Program-made: the position numbers and the translations under genes | The notes under the pieces: model-generated | The model's database searches: none | The model's input: the letters and a program-made list of their open reading frames with translations, nothing else | What the model was told of the DNA's origin: nothing | Source: Pyrenopolyporus hunteri | Lineage: Eukaryota; Ascomycota; Sordariomycetes; Xylariales; Hypoxylaceae | Direction: 5' to 3' | DNA length: 64,000 nt | Assembly (NCBI GenBank): GCA_902806595.1 | Contig: CADCXC010000005.1 | Location: 62,001-126,000 of the forward strand | Shown: positions 11,457-23,386 of the stretch, one piece after another | Layout: each line of letters begins with the position of its first letter | How positions within the stretch are numbered: position 1 is the first letter of the stretch

Positions 11457-14400
11457 ATTTTATTTTTTTTTCGTAATTAATTAATTATAAATTATTAATT
11501 AAATTTTTCGTTTTATTTATTTTTTTAATTTTAAGTTAATTTAATTTTTTTTTATTAAATTTCGTATAATTTTATTAAAAAACGTTTTTATTATCGTATT
11601 TATAAAATTATACGATTTATAAATTTATCGAATATTATTAATTTTCCGGTTTTTATAAAATTATTTTAACGTTATTAAATCGATTATTAATTTTTTTTCG
11701 TTAATATTTTTTATTTATATTAAATATTAATATAACGATAAAAAATCGATATATAAAACGAAAAAAATTTTAAAAAGTAAAAAACGTTTTAAAATAATAT
11801 TAATCGTATAATAAATAACGTAATCGACGTCGAAACTTTAAATTATTTTATAAATTTTATTAATAAATACGCTACGAATAATTTTTTTATATTTAATAAA
11901 TAATTAATAAATAATATTATTAATAATTTATATTTTATTATTTCGATCGATAAAACTTTTATTATTTAAAATAATAATATATTCGATTTACGAATTTAAG
12001 TTTTTATTATTTATAAAAAATTTATCGATAAAAATATAAAAACGTAAATTTTAAAAGTTTAATTCGATATAACGAAATTTACGTATTTAATTATTTATTT
12101 ATTATTTAATTTTAACGTTAAAAGTTTTAATTTTTTTAAGTTTAAATTTAAAATATTAAATTATTATCGAATAATCGAAAGTTATTTCGAATTAATATAT
12201 AAAAGCGATATATATATTTCGAATTTATTATTTTACGAATTTTTTAATTATATCGAAGATTTTAACGTTTAATAATTTAAGTTTTTTAATTTAATTTTTT
12301 TAAATAATCGTTACGTTAAAATTTTTATTATAAATCGTAATACGTAAATTATTAAAGTTTTTAATTTCGAAGTTTATAATTTTTTAAAAACGCGTTTTAA
12401 TTTTAATTTTATTAAAAGTTTTATTTTTAATAATAAAAAAATCCATAATATCGATATTAAAAATATTATTCGTTTAAAAGTTAATAAATTTAAATAAATT
12501 CGAATTTATTATAAATAAATAAAAATCGAAAATTAATAATTTTATTTATAATTTTTATTAATAATAATGCGAATAAATTTTAAATTAATAAATATTTAAT
12601 TTTACGAAATTATATAAAAGTTTAATTACTCGTAATAATATTTTTTTAAAATATTTATTTTTAAATTCGATTAATAAATATATAAAAATAATTTTTTATA
12701 TCGATATTTTAAATTAAATATAAATTATTATAATATTTCGAATTATAACTTTTATTTTTTTATAATATAATATAAATATTAAAATTAATATAATACGTTA
12801 ATTAATTTTTTAAATGGTAAGTATATATATTATAATGTATTTTTTATCAAAATTATTATAATTTTAAATTATTAAGCGAAATTTTTCGTATAACGCGACG
12901 ATATTTTTATTTTTAATTTTACGAATTATTCGTAATTTAAAAATCGTAGCGTTTTAATATTTAATTATATTATAAATTTTTAAACGTAAGATGTTTTTTT
13001 CGAATAAAACGTTAAGTTTTTTTATATTCGATATTTCGTAAAGTTTTTTTTATATAATAATTTTTTTATTCGTTCGTAATTTAATAATAAAAGTAAAATT
13101 CTTTTATTTTTTATTAATAATATATAATTTAACGATATAAAAAAAATCGTTAATATATATAAAGTTTTTTTTCGAAATAATTTAATAATTATCGAAGTTA
13201 AAAGTTAATATAAATAATTCGATTTTAAGTTTTTTAATCGATATAAAATTTTTTCGAAATTAATTATACGATTTAATATAAAAATTTTTAAACGTAAATA
13301 TTTTATTCGAAGCGTTAAAAACGATAGTAATATTTTTATTTAATATCGTAATAATTTTATAAAGGTTTTTTTATTTTTTTTTTTTTTATAAACGAGTATT
13401 TTATTATCGATAAAAAATAACGTAAAAAAAGTTTTTTATATGTTAAAGTTATTACGTATATTTAAAGTATTTTTTACGAAACGTTATATTTTAATTTTTT
13501 TAAACTTCGTTATTACTTTTTAAACGGTTTATATTTTTTAAGTTTATACGAAAATAAAAAGTAAATTTATGTTAATTTTAAAATAAGCGTCGAATATAAA
13601 AAGTATAAATATTAAACTATTAAAATTAATCGTATCGTTAATTATTTTAATAATTATTTATAATCGAATTATACGTAAGTTTAAATTTTAAAATTTATCG
13701 GTAATAATTTCGTACGTTTTATAAACGAAGCCGTAGTATTTTTTAATTTTATTAATTAATTAATATATTTTAATTAATATTTAATAATAAATGATTTTAA
13801 TAATACGAGTTTCGTTTCGAAATTCGATATTATTAAAATTCGTATCGATATTATATATAATAATATTTAAAAGTTTAAAATAAATATTAATTTAATATTA
13901 TTTTAACGTATTTTAAATTTTTTTAATAAAAATAATTTTTATAAAATAAATAGTTTAAAATTTTATAATAACATTAATTATATATAAAACGAAACGTTCG
14001 TTTAAATATATAATATCGACGATAATTTCGTAATTAAAATTTATATTAAAATCTTTTAAATTAAATTTAAATTTTTAAAAAGTTTTATTTTTAATTTAAT
14101 AATAATAATAAAATTTATTAATTTTTTTAATATTTTTAATATCGACGTTATAATTTATTTTATTTAAAAAAATATATAATTTAATTATAAAAAAATAATT
14201 AAATTAAATATAGATATAATATAATTTAAATTTCGTAAAAAAAATTATATTATCGAAATAAAATTATAAATATTTTTATTTATAAACGATAATAACGATA
14301 ATATTATTTTTTTCGATTAATTAATTCGTAACGTTATTTAAATAAACGTTTAATCGATTTATATTTTTTAAATATATAAAAAACGAAATATTTAAATTTA

Positions 14401-17172
14401 TAACATAAAAATCGATTAATTCGAACGAAACATTAATCGTAATCGTTTTTAATAATTTAATTAAAAATTTATCTTCGAATTTAATATTAATTTTATTAAT
14501 TCGATTATTATTTATTTTAAAATTTCGATCGAAAAAACTTTTTATAAAAGTTTAATATTAACTTTTTTTTATAATAAACATTTTAATTACGTCGATATCG
14601 AAAATAATATTTTAAAAAATATTTTTAATATATCGATTTAAAATAAATATAATATTATCCTTCGATTTATCGATAAAAAAATAACGAAAAACGATTCGAT
14701 ATTAACATATTTAATTTATTAAATATATCGTAATTAATTAATATTAAAAATTAATTTTTTCCGCTTCGAAAATAACGATATTTTAATCGTTATTTTTTAA
14801 CTTTAAACTTTTTTATTTAATACCTTTATAACCCGTTAAAAACGTAATATATTTACCTTTATTTTTAATTTTTTAAATTCGTTAACGTCTTTTAACTTTT
14901 TTTTATTTATTTTCGAAATATTTAATAAATTAACATTTTTTTTTTTTATACATTTAATAACGACGTTTTTAAATTTAAATCGTTTTTTTCGATTAATATC
15001 GACCATTTTTATTATTATAATAATACTTTCGTTTAATATAAAATTAATCGAAATTTTTATCGTTATCGTCGTTAATTATAAATTAACGTATTTTTTTAAT
15101 ATTTTCGAAAATATTAATTAATACGCGAAATTTATTAATTAATTTTTCGAATTAATATAACGAAGTAAATAAAATATATTATAATTAAAATATATTACAA
15201 ATAATACGTTACGTAATTATAATAAATTATTATTTATTTTTAAAATTTTTTTTAAAAATACGTTAATATAATATTAATTTATTTAATATAATTTATAATA
15301 TTTTAAAATCGAATTTTTTTTCGTTTTTTTTTTTCGGTTTTAATATTAAAAAAAATAATTAAAATTTAATTATAATGGTATTAAATTTTATTTTATTTCG
15401 TATTAAAATATCGTTTTATAATTAAATATATATTCGTAAAATATTAATAATAAAATATATTATATAAAAAATAAATAATCGTTCGTTTAATAAAAATAAT
15501 AAAAAATACGATATAAAATTAAATTTAATAAATTTTAATCGTATAATATATATTTAAAAAAAAACGAAATTTATTTTTTAAAACGTTATAAAATTTTTCG
15601 ATATAATTATTTTTATTATTTTAAGTTTTTTTAAAATAATTAACGATAATAAAAAAACATATTTTATTAAAAATTCGAATAAAAAAAACGTCGTAATAAA
15701 TATCGTTTTATTAATTTTCGATAAATATAAATACGAAAATCGATTTAATTAATAAAAATTATAAAATTATTTAAAAAAAAAAATCGTAATTTTCGATATA
15801 ATAACTTCCTTTTTTTAATACGACGTTTAATAAAATTATCGATATTATATACGAATTATTCGATAATAATTTAAAAAATTTATAAATATTTCCCGATAAT
15901 TAAAATTATTTTTTTCGTATAAAATTAAAAATATATCGTTAATTATATTTTTATAATTTAATATAAATTAAAATAATAAAATATTAATTAATCGTAATAA
16001 TTTAAAAAAATATAATTACCTTTTATAAAATAAAAATAAAAAAAATAAATATATTAAATATTTAAAATTTCGATTAATTACGTAAATTACTTTAATTATT
16101 TTAAAAATTAAACGAAATTAATAATAAAAATTTAAATATTAATTATTAAAGGAATTATATTATAAAAAATTATTACAAAAAAAGTAATAAAACGTAAAAT
16201 ATAAACGATAAATTATTAAATATAATAAAAAACGAATGTATAAATTACGAAAATAATTCATAACGTCGTCGAAATAATATTAACGATAATTTTATCGATA
16301 TAATAAATACCATCGAATTTTTATATTCGATTAATTAATTAAACGTTTAAAAAGTAAAAAATCGTAACCGTTATTATATCGTAACGTATATATATATCGA
16401 TATAAATAATTTCGAATAAATTATATTTTTTTCGATTCGATATATAAATATTTTTTATATTAACATATTAAATTATTTTTATTTTATTTTTATTAATTTA
16501 TTATTATTTTATTTTAATAATTTACGTAATAATAAAAAATTTAATAAAAATTCGATAATATTAATATTATTTTTATTTATATAAATACTTTTTTACATTA
16601 ACGCGATTTTTAAAATCGATCGTAACTAATATAATAAAATTTAAAAATCGTTTAAAATAAAATTTTTAAAACGTTTTTAAAATTTTTTTAAAATTTTTTT
16701 AATTATACGAACGTATAATTTATTTTTATTCGTTATTTTTAAATTTATTAACGTAAATAAAACTTATATTATTTTTTATTAAAAAATAACGATTTATAAA
16801 TTTATTTTTTTTTTATTTTATCGTTATATAATTAAAATATTTATTAAAAAAAACGAGGGTAATTATAAAATTAAAAATATATTTAATTAAAATTTTAAAT
16901 TTATTTATATTTTTTTATTTAATAAAGTTAAATTTTTTTTCGTAAGTTTATATTTAAATCGAATTTTTAATTTTTTACGATATAATAAATATTATAAGTT
17001 TAAAAAAATTTAATAAAATAAAACGATATTTTAACATAAATAAAAAAATATCGTATAAAAAAAAAATATTATTATCGTATATATTATTACGATAAAAATT
17101 TTTCATATTATTATAATAATAATTTTTTTAACTTTATTAATTTATATTATTAATTTTAATAATATTAATTAA

Positions 17173-17387
17173 TATTAATAAATACGTATATAAATAAAAT
17201 AAAAAAATAATAATAAAAATAATCGTAATAAAATAAAATTAATATTATATAATTATTTAAAAAAAAAAAATATTTAATAAAAAAATTATAAAAAAAGTTT
17301 TTTTTATATAAATAAAAATATATAAATACTTTCTTTTTTTAAAATACGTATTACGAAATAATATATATATAAATTAATTAATTATTA
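17173..17387. repeat. Right LTR of the RIP-mutated element
   Basis: Direct-repeat partner of 11241-11456 at an offset of 5,932 bp. It differs mainly by A/T replacing G/C (for example TCGTAGG to TTATAAA), so it is the more heavily mutated copy over that stretch. Confidence 0.75.
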
Positions 17388-17960
17388 TTATTATTATATT
17401 TTTATTAATTTTAATCGAATTAAATCGTTTTTTTATTTATAATTTAACGTATATTATATTTTTAATTCGATAAAAAAAAATTTAAATTAAAAATAATTTT
17501 AACGTATTTATTTAATTTTCGTTAATTAAATAATTAATTATCGCGTTTAATTTTAACGGTAATTAATCGTAACGTAATTAAATTAATTAATTTTTTTATT
17601 TTTTTAAAAAAAAACCGTTTAATTAATTTTTTAAATTCGATTTAAAAAAATTTTTACGTAATTTTTATAACGTTAATAAATTTTTTAAAAATAATTAATT
17701 AATTAAAAATAATTTAATAAAAAAATATATTATAATATATAATTTTTATAATTTTTAAAAATATTAATTTATTATAATTAAATATATAAATTATATTAAA
17801 AAAATTATATCGAATATATAATAAAAATAAATAATTTTTCGTAAAATTTTATTTTTTAATTAATTTTTTTTTATTAAAAGTTAATTACTTTAAAAGTTAA
17901 CAACCCCTTTTTTTAATTTAATTTTATCGTAAATCGTAATTACAATAATTTAAACAGTTT

Positions 17961-18637
17961 TACGAGACAATTCCAACTATACGGTACAATTCAATGCGAA
18001 TGCGATACAATGCCATATAATAAGGTACAATATAATACGGTACAGTGCGCACCCCGGTTGCTTGTATTGTATTGTACAAGTACGTCAACCTATTAAAGTG
18101 CTACGTCCAGAAACCCCCTACATATGATTTCAATTGGATCGTCAGGGGTCTTCATTGGTGCCGCCATCTCCCCCAATCGCCTCACTAACGTTCCCATCTA
18201 TCCCCTTTAGTCTGTGAAACATTGTGTATCATGGGCTGTGCCTCCTTGTAGGAAGAGTACCACCTTCGCGTTCTTTCTCGTCTCTCCTTTTTCATCCCTC
18301 TCTCATGCGGCAGCGCTGTTCGTCTCCATTCATTCTCTTCCAGCCTATTCAGTCCAACTACCGTACACTCTTTTCCCCCCCTACACGTACAAATCCGCAA
18401 ACCGCGCCGAGGTCGCATTCATCCCCGACTCGCATACTCGGCAACATCCGAACACCGTCCGAACACCGTCCGAACACCATCTAAACCTCCAAGTCAATCG
18501 TTTGGGTAATGAACGTGGCGATCGCGAGGCGGGATCGTTGGAATTGGAATCCGTCTTCACACTGAGCCTGCCGACGAGCCCCCGTTTCCAGCTTCCGAAA
18601 TTCGACTACCCTGCGCGCTCGTTACGTCTGACACGCG
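17961..18637. other. Promoter-side spacer with short repeats
   Basis: Normal-composition DNA right of the AT-rich block. At about 17985-18085 there is a loose array of GGTACAAT / GATACAAT units and their inverse (TTGTATTGTATTGTAC). At 18446-18480 an 11-bp unit, CGAACACCGTC, is repeated three times, the last copy changed. A CT-rich stretch at 18240-18380 probably belongs to the leader of the following gene. Confidence 0.5.
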
Positions 18638-19328
18638 ATGAGCCCACTCTCAGCCGACAGAGCGGCAGTCTCGGCGCAGTCGTTGGCGCCGCGGCTTGCC
18701 CGAACTGTCGCCTACCTCCTAGCGACACGCGACGAGGATCAAGACTGTCACCCGCAGCCTAACATTGACCTCTGCGAGAAGACCGATGCAGCGCAACCGA
18801 CGACTACGATCGTTGTCGGATCATTAGGGTAAGTTCATATCCTAGACGGGGTAATCTTGGAGGAAGGAGAAAGAATGGGACGAAGAGAACGGAAAATCGG
18901 AGTCCAATTTGAAGAAGAAGAAGAAGAGAGCACTCAGTTGACGAACCAATTTCTATCTCCCCTTAAATAGTGGCCTTCTCGCCGTCGCAACTATCGGGAC
19001 GCTGCTCTTCCTACACTTCCGTCGTAAGCGGATCGATAAGCGAGAATGGCCCAAGAATAACCAAGAGCTCGACGATTACGGTATCGGCCCCGTATCTACG
19101 ACCACCACTACGACTACCACTACGGCCACCCCTACAAGCAAGCCTAAGAACACGTATCGGCAGCCGCGCGTAGAGCCCGACGATGACGACGACCTCCCTA
19201 CCGCCGGCCGCGGGGATTCCCTACAGTCTCTAGAACGCTCCCTCCGCAGCAACCCCGAGGCATATAGGTCAAGGCCAGACGACACCTCGTATGACATGAA
19301 ACCCGTAGAGCCGGCGAGTCAGTTGTGA
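18638..19328 (+). CDS. Small single-pass membrane protein of fungal unknown family
   Basis: Exons 18638-18828 and 18971-19328 (intron 18829-18970, GTAAGT donor, AAATAG acceptor) give 182 residues. The intron falls inside the transmembrane segment, and the joined segment IVVGSLGGLLAVATIGTLLFLHF (about residues 57-79) is a single strong membrane span. It is followed by a basic RRKRIDKREWPKNNQELDDYG motif of the kind seen in small fungal membrane proteins of unknown function. The N-terminal part has a C-x9-C pair before the span. The C-terminal part is low-complexity: nine consecutive threonines, then acidic (DDDDD) and serine-rich. There is no clear signal peptide, so topology is uncertain. The start is the first in-frame ATG. 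No function is assigned. Confidence 0.75.
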
Positions 19329-20167
19329 AGGTGAGGCGGGAAAGCGAAGGCGAGAGAGAATAGAGAAGAATGATACCCATGATCGAATCGGTTCGGCAAA
19401 GATCGGCGAGAAAGCTGAGTAGGTCAAGCGAATAGGTTAATCCGAAGCAGAACTGGTTCTGTCCTTCTGGCGAGTCGACCTCACAAGGTCGGCGGGTTTC
19501 GATACGTCCTATCTCTATAGCCTGTGGTGTAAACCCCCATCGATGAGGATTTTGACCGTGCCATTCGAGCTTTCTAGAGAGATCTGTCTCGACGTCATAC
19601 CCTATACGATGTGTATAAACGCTAGACACTATTACTTTTGTTTTCTAACGAGTATACGAATAGCTCCCTCTCTTCAAGTACAATAATACCAATGCGCCCG
19701 GATAGTTTTGCTAAAGACAGTCACTGGTTGAGACTTCATCCGATTACCTTATCCGTACTAAGCCGCAGTGAATCGAAAACTACATGAGTCAAAGTCGAGA
19801 AATGTCAAATAGGACTGATATGGTTGTCCTCTCAATTCAATAATACGTGCCGCTAAGCAAGCTTTGAGCCCCTTACACCTGAAAAGAGCATTTAAATGCC
19901 TCATGGGCCTACCATACCCTTTCTCGCCCGCAGTACTGCAACCACGTACACGTAGTACTACGCGTTTTATACATCTCTTATATGTTGGACTACTTTGTAC
20001 ATCCGATGCCAATTATTTAATTCCCGAACGCCGCGCTCGCCAATGACGACTCAAATGCTTGAGCCTAGTCTCTAGACCCCCGATCCCGTATGGACTACCT
20101 AGCTTCAGTTACTCTGAACCCGTGTATTGAGCTACCTGGAGTAGGGTCCATAAAGACGCAAGAAACT
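19329..20167. other. Convergent spacer, 839 bp
   Basis: Between the stop of the small membrane protein (plus) and the stop of the Swi1 gene (minus). Ordinary composition, with no recognisable ORF, repeat or RNA gene. Confidence 0.4.
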
Positions 20168-23100
20168 TCAGCCTTCCAACCCAGCGTACGTACTCAATTG
20201 ATTCAGTAACAACGCCCACTTGGGGCTCTTGAGGCTTTGTAAAGCCCCAAAGAGGCTCTCTCGCGTGGGCAGGGCGTTTGGCGGAATACTAGCCGGGTTG
20301 TTGGGGTCTCTTGCCTTTTCACTTAACCTCCTCAAGGTCGAGACACCACAGGTGATGATATAGTGAATGTCCATGTCCTCGCGCGGTTGAGTCCTAGCAT
20401 TGCCACCTACGCGGGGAATCGGCTCAGCTTGTGAGCATAGTGTACGTATGAGCCGGAAAAGATTCTGCGCGAATCCCTCGCCTGATGATAGCCATGCCCG
20501 TGTCACGCCGGACTCATAACTCGGAGCTAGCTGGGCAATGATGTCGGCTGCAAGCAAGCCTTGCATTAATAGCGCTTTCCGCGCCTCGACAAAAGAGGGC
20601 AGGTTTGCGGGGCGGCTCTCTTTGTTTTGGTCCGGGATAGGAGATACGGCGAGGCCGAAGGTTCGTGTAAGGAGCTCGAAAGGAGGGGAGGCGGTAGCAT
20701 CGGCGTTGAAGATAATCTTAAAATGCGTTCGATTCGGCTCGTCGCGAGCTAGTAGTTTAGCTAAGGCGTCGACGGCGTGCGGTAGGTATGGATGAACCGA
20801 AGGCTCGAAGGGAGAAAAGACAACCCTCTCCGTTGTTAACGAAGGTGCCGGTGACGGTCCGAAAGCAAGGAGAAATTGGAGGAGACAGAACGCCTGCTCG
20901 CGCCCGGGTATCTCTATAGAGCTAGCAATGTTGGAGAGTAGAATTATTACATCTTTCATGAAATCGAGAGTATTTCTTGGAGCCCGCAACAAATTCTCAT
21001 GCGTACCCAGAGACCGTATCACGCCGCAGAGGAACTTGACCACGATCTCATCGGCGAGGACTATCTGGTTGACCTCCAAGAATGAAAAATTCCGTAGTAT
21101 CGTTGTGATCGCTAACAGACGGTCTGCGGCGTGCTCGAGTTCATAGTCCGTGTCCCCTAGTACGTGTGGTTTTCGAAGGCTCATGGTTTCAAGACGGCAG
21201 CTCCTCACGACATCCTCGTACGAGGTCAGATCAATCTCATCCGATACAGGATCTGCCTTTTCTGCGAGCAAGTCCACCTGCTCTTCAGCACAATCTATGA
21301 GAGATTCCACTAGATCGTCACAAGCTCTCAAATCGATTGGCAGGGTAGGTATGTACTCTGCGGCGCGAGACACAGATCCGAGGACGTCGAGAGCTAACCG
21401 GACTTCACCATGTATTCCGCACTGCAAGCTTTTTGTGAGGGCGTGAAGGTCGATAAGCCCAAGTTCCTGCGGTTGAGGTACATCTGGCCTCCATTTTTCC
21501 AAGTCATTACCCAACTTACATATCGAGTCGGTGTCGAAACCGCCGTAGAGACCAGGGGGCATCTCCCGGTGACATGGAGCATATTCGTCAGGGTCCGACG
21601 AGAACGGCCCCGGGAAGGGTAGGCTGGCGGCGCCGTTCGCGTGTGTACCTTCTGTCTGCTGGCCCGGAGGCTGGACGGAAATGTTTCCGCCTTTCCCAGA
21701 CGATGCTGGCGATTGTATGGGAAATTCATTGCTCGCTTGTCTGGCATCGATACTTCGCGATATACTGCCTCCGCGACCTTGGCCCGCGTTGGCTTGTTGC
21801 TGATTCATCCTCGGCTGCTGCGGCGTCGAAAATCCGTTGACGTTCGCCTGCTGTATCGCCGGCGTTATCTGCTTGATAGGAGTTTGCACGTGCGGCTGTT
21901 GCATTTGGGGAACCTGTCCGGTTTGCATGGGTTGACCCGGTGGTAGCTGACCCATCCGCTGTGGTACACTTTGGACTGGCACACCGGGGATACCTGCCGA
22001 CCCGCCTGCCTGTTGCTTCATGTGCTGGCTTCGTTGCTGCATCGCCAAGGCCTCCTCAAATTTCAAAAGGTTGCGTTCGTATACGCCCCTCACCTGAGCC
22101 GATGCCGTTGGGAACTGTTGCGGGTTGAAGCCAACCGACGCAGCCACTTGCAGCCATAAATTATGGCCGGTCACGTTCCGATAGCCACCATATTTGGACA
22201 CGATCTGGAAGAGCTGTGGAAGGTAAACCGGGCGGCCTTCGATAACAGGGTGTATCTCTAAGGGGAGCTGTTTCGAATTCATGAAGCCCGTGAGATGCTT
22301 AAGGAAAACTTCGGGATTGTTAGCCCGCGCCATCTGCGGTTGCTGCTGGGGATGCATAGCGCCCGGAGCAACTTGGCCATTCTGCATAGGGATTCCTTGC
22401 TTGGGCATCATGCCTCGGCCTTGAGCCATATTCTGGGCTTGCATCTGCGAAGCCATCGGCATCCCGCTCTGAAGTTGCTGCTGTAGGCGCATTTGATATA
22501 GCATCTTCTGTTGGTCGATCGGGCCACGTCCTTGTGCCACCTGCATCTGTTGCATCTGTTGTATTTGCTGGGGAGTGAGCATCTGGCTCGGGTGCATCTG
22601 TGGCATCTGCTGGGGCATTTGCCCTAGTGCCTGCGGCATCATCGGTTGCGCCATAGGGTTTTGAGCAGATGGTGGTCTGGCTGGCGACGCGGTGGGCGTG
22701 TAGCCTGGATTAAATCCTTGCGGGAAATTCTGTGTAGTCATGAACATGCCGGGTTGGGGAGTGCCGCCATGGTCAGAAGGGACCGGCGATGCTTGAGGGC
22801 CAAACTGCTGAGATGCGGGTGAGAAGGGATGGGGAGACGCGGTGTTGACACGCTGTGGTACGCTTCCGGGACGCAACTGGTTACCAGCCATCACAGGCGA
22901 CGGCGACGCGTTCGTCGAGCCATTTGGTTGTAAGTGAGGGTAGTGTTGTGGTTGGCCGGGATTCTGCGGTGGCATCGCATTCGGCTGAAAGCCCACGAAG
23001 GGCGACTGCTGAGGCGTGTCGGCGCGCGACGTCGGCAGCATGCCCGGATTTTGTCGCGGAGACGCGCCAATGCTATCTTCCCTAGGTCGAGGTCGTTTGG

Positions 23101-23386
23101 AGGGGATGACGGGGTTGGTCTGGTATGCGGGATTGGGGAAAGAGGGCGAGGCGTTGCGCATCGGGCCATTTTGCATAGCAGTAGCCATCTGTTGAGGGTT
23201 AAACTGGCCAGCAGCGACGGGATTGAACTGGGCGGTGTTCGCCATGAAGGCCGAGGGATCCATCATGCCCCCCGGCGCCGCACCCATCCCTCCGCCTGCT
23301 CCCATGTTATTAGGGTCGTTCATGTGTGGGAAACCGTTGCCATTGTGGTTTTGGACGGCAGCGGCCTCGTTCATCCAGGAGCTCAT
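20168..23386 (-). CDS. SWI1: SWI/SNF complex ARID subunit, Swi1 homologue
   Basis: Subunit of the SWI/SNF chromatin-remodelling complex in the nucleus. One open frame from the ATG at 23386 (MSSWMNEAA) gives 1,072 residues. The first third is a low-complexity Gln/Met/Pro/Ala/Asn-rich region. An ARID DNA-binding domain spans about residues 355-447 (EVFLKHLTGFMNSKQLPLE ... YLPQLFQIVSKYGGYRNVT ... FPTASAQVRGVYERNLLKFE), with the conserved KYGG and W residues. A further Gln/Pro linker follows. The last 450 residues are a conserved helical, armadillo-like C-terminal domain typical of Swi1/ARID1 proteins. The open frame continues upstream without ATG to a good splice acceptor (GCTGAC ... TTGCAG, ending 23420). 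A 5' UTR intron is therefore likely, and an extra short N-terminal coding exon is possible. Confidence 0.93.
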   Translation of the reverse strand: MSSWMNEAAAVQNHNGNGFPHMNDPNNMGAGGGMGAAPGGMMDPSAFMANTAQFNPVAAGQFNPQQMATAMQNGPMRNASPSFPNPAYQTNPVIPSKRPRPREDSIGASPRQNPGMLPTSRADTPQQSPFVGFQPNAMPPQNPGQPQHYPHLQPNGSTNASPSPVMAGNQLRPGSVPQRVNTASPHPFSPASQQFGPQASPVPSDHGGTPQPGMFMTTQNFPQGFNPGYTPTASPARPPSAQNPMAQPMMPQALGQMPQQMPQMHPSQMLTPQQIQQMQQMQVAQGRGPIDQQKMLYQMRLQQQLQSGMPMASQMQAQNMAQGRGMMPKQGIPMQNGQVAPGAMHPQQQPQMARANNPEVFLKHLTGFMNSKQLPLEIHPVIEGRPVYLPQLFQIVSKYGGYRNVTGHNLWLQVAASVGFNPQQFPTASAQVRGVYERNLLKFEEALAMQQRSQHMKQQAGGSAGIPGVPVQSVPQRMGQLPPGQPMQTGQVPQMQQPHVQTPIKQITPAIQQANVNGFSTPQQPRMNQQQANAGQGRGGSISRSIDARQASNEFPIQSPASSGKGGNISVQPPGQQTEGTHANGAASLPFPGPFSSDPDEYAPCHREMPPGLYGGFDTDSICKLGNDLEKWRPDVPQPQELGLIDLHALTKSLQCGIHGEVRLALDVLGSVSRAAEYIPTLPIDLRACDDLVESLIDCAEEQVDLLAEKADPVSDEIDLTSYEDVVRSCRLETMSLRKPHVLGDTDYELEHAADRLLAITTILRNFSFLEVNQIVLADEIVVKFLCGVIRSLGTHENLLRAPRNTLDFMKDVIILLSNIASSIEIPGREQAFCLLQFLLAFGPSPAPSLTTERVVFSPFEPSVHPYLPHAVDALAKLLARDEPNRTHFKIIFNADATASPPFELLTRTFGLAVSPIPDQNKESRPANLPSFVEARKALLMQGLLAADIIAQLAPSYESGVTRAWLSSGEGFAQNLFRLIRTLCSQAEPIPRVGGNARTQPREDMDIHYIITCGVSTLRRLSEKARDPNNPASIPPNALPTRESLFGALQSLKSPKWALLLNQLSTYAGLEG

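Larger units (their letters stand above)
11241..17387. mobile_element. RIP-inactivated LTR retrotransposon, about 6.15 kb
   Basis: Two direct repeats of about 215 bp (11241-11456 and 17173-17387) enclose 5.7 kb of RIP-mutated DNA, the size and plan of an LTR retrotransposon. The repeats agree at more than nine bases in ten by eye, and many of the differences are G/A or C/T transitions of the RIP kind. The ends begin with TA, as expected if the usual TG/CA ends were mutated, but the exact borders and the target-site duplication cannot be fixed in this AT-rich context. No gag, protease, reverse transcriptase or integrase motif can be read, so Ty1/copia versus Ty3/gypsy is undecided and orientation is unknown. 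Confidence 0.75.
10480..17960. repeat. AT-saturated, RIP-like block of 7.5 kb
   Basis: Base composition falls to almost pure A+T, with sharp edges at about 10480 and 17960. No ORF of useful length survives on either strand. Most remaining cytosines are followed by guanine, so CpA, CpC and most CpT have been lost on both strands while CpG persists. This is the mark of C-to-T mutation of repeated DNA (RIP) rather than ordinary low complexity. The block contains the LTR element listed separately, flanked by about 760 bp (left) and 570 bp (right) of equally mutated DNA of unknown origin. A slightly less damaged stretch lies at 10530-10700. Confidence 0.9.

Noticed and set aside
10503..17930. Possible inverted ends (AAAAAAAGGG... 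on both sides) of a larger element around the LTR retrotransposon
   Set aside because: The match is limited to a poly-A run, GGG and a few further bases; too weak in AT-rich DNA to call terminal repeats.
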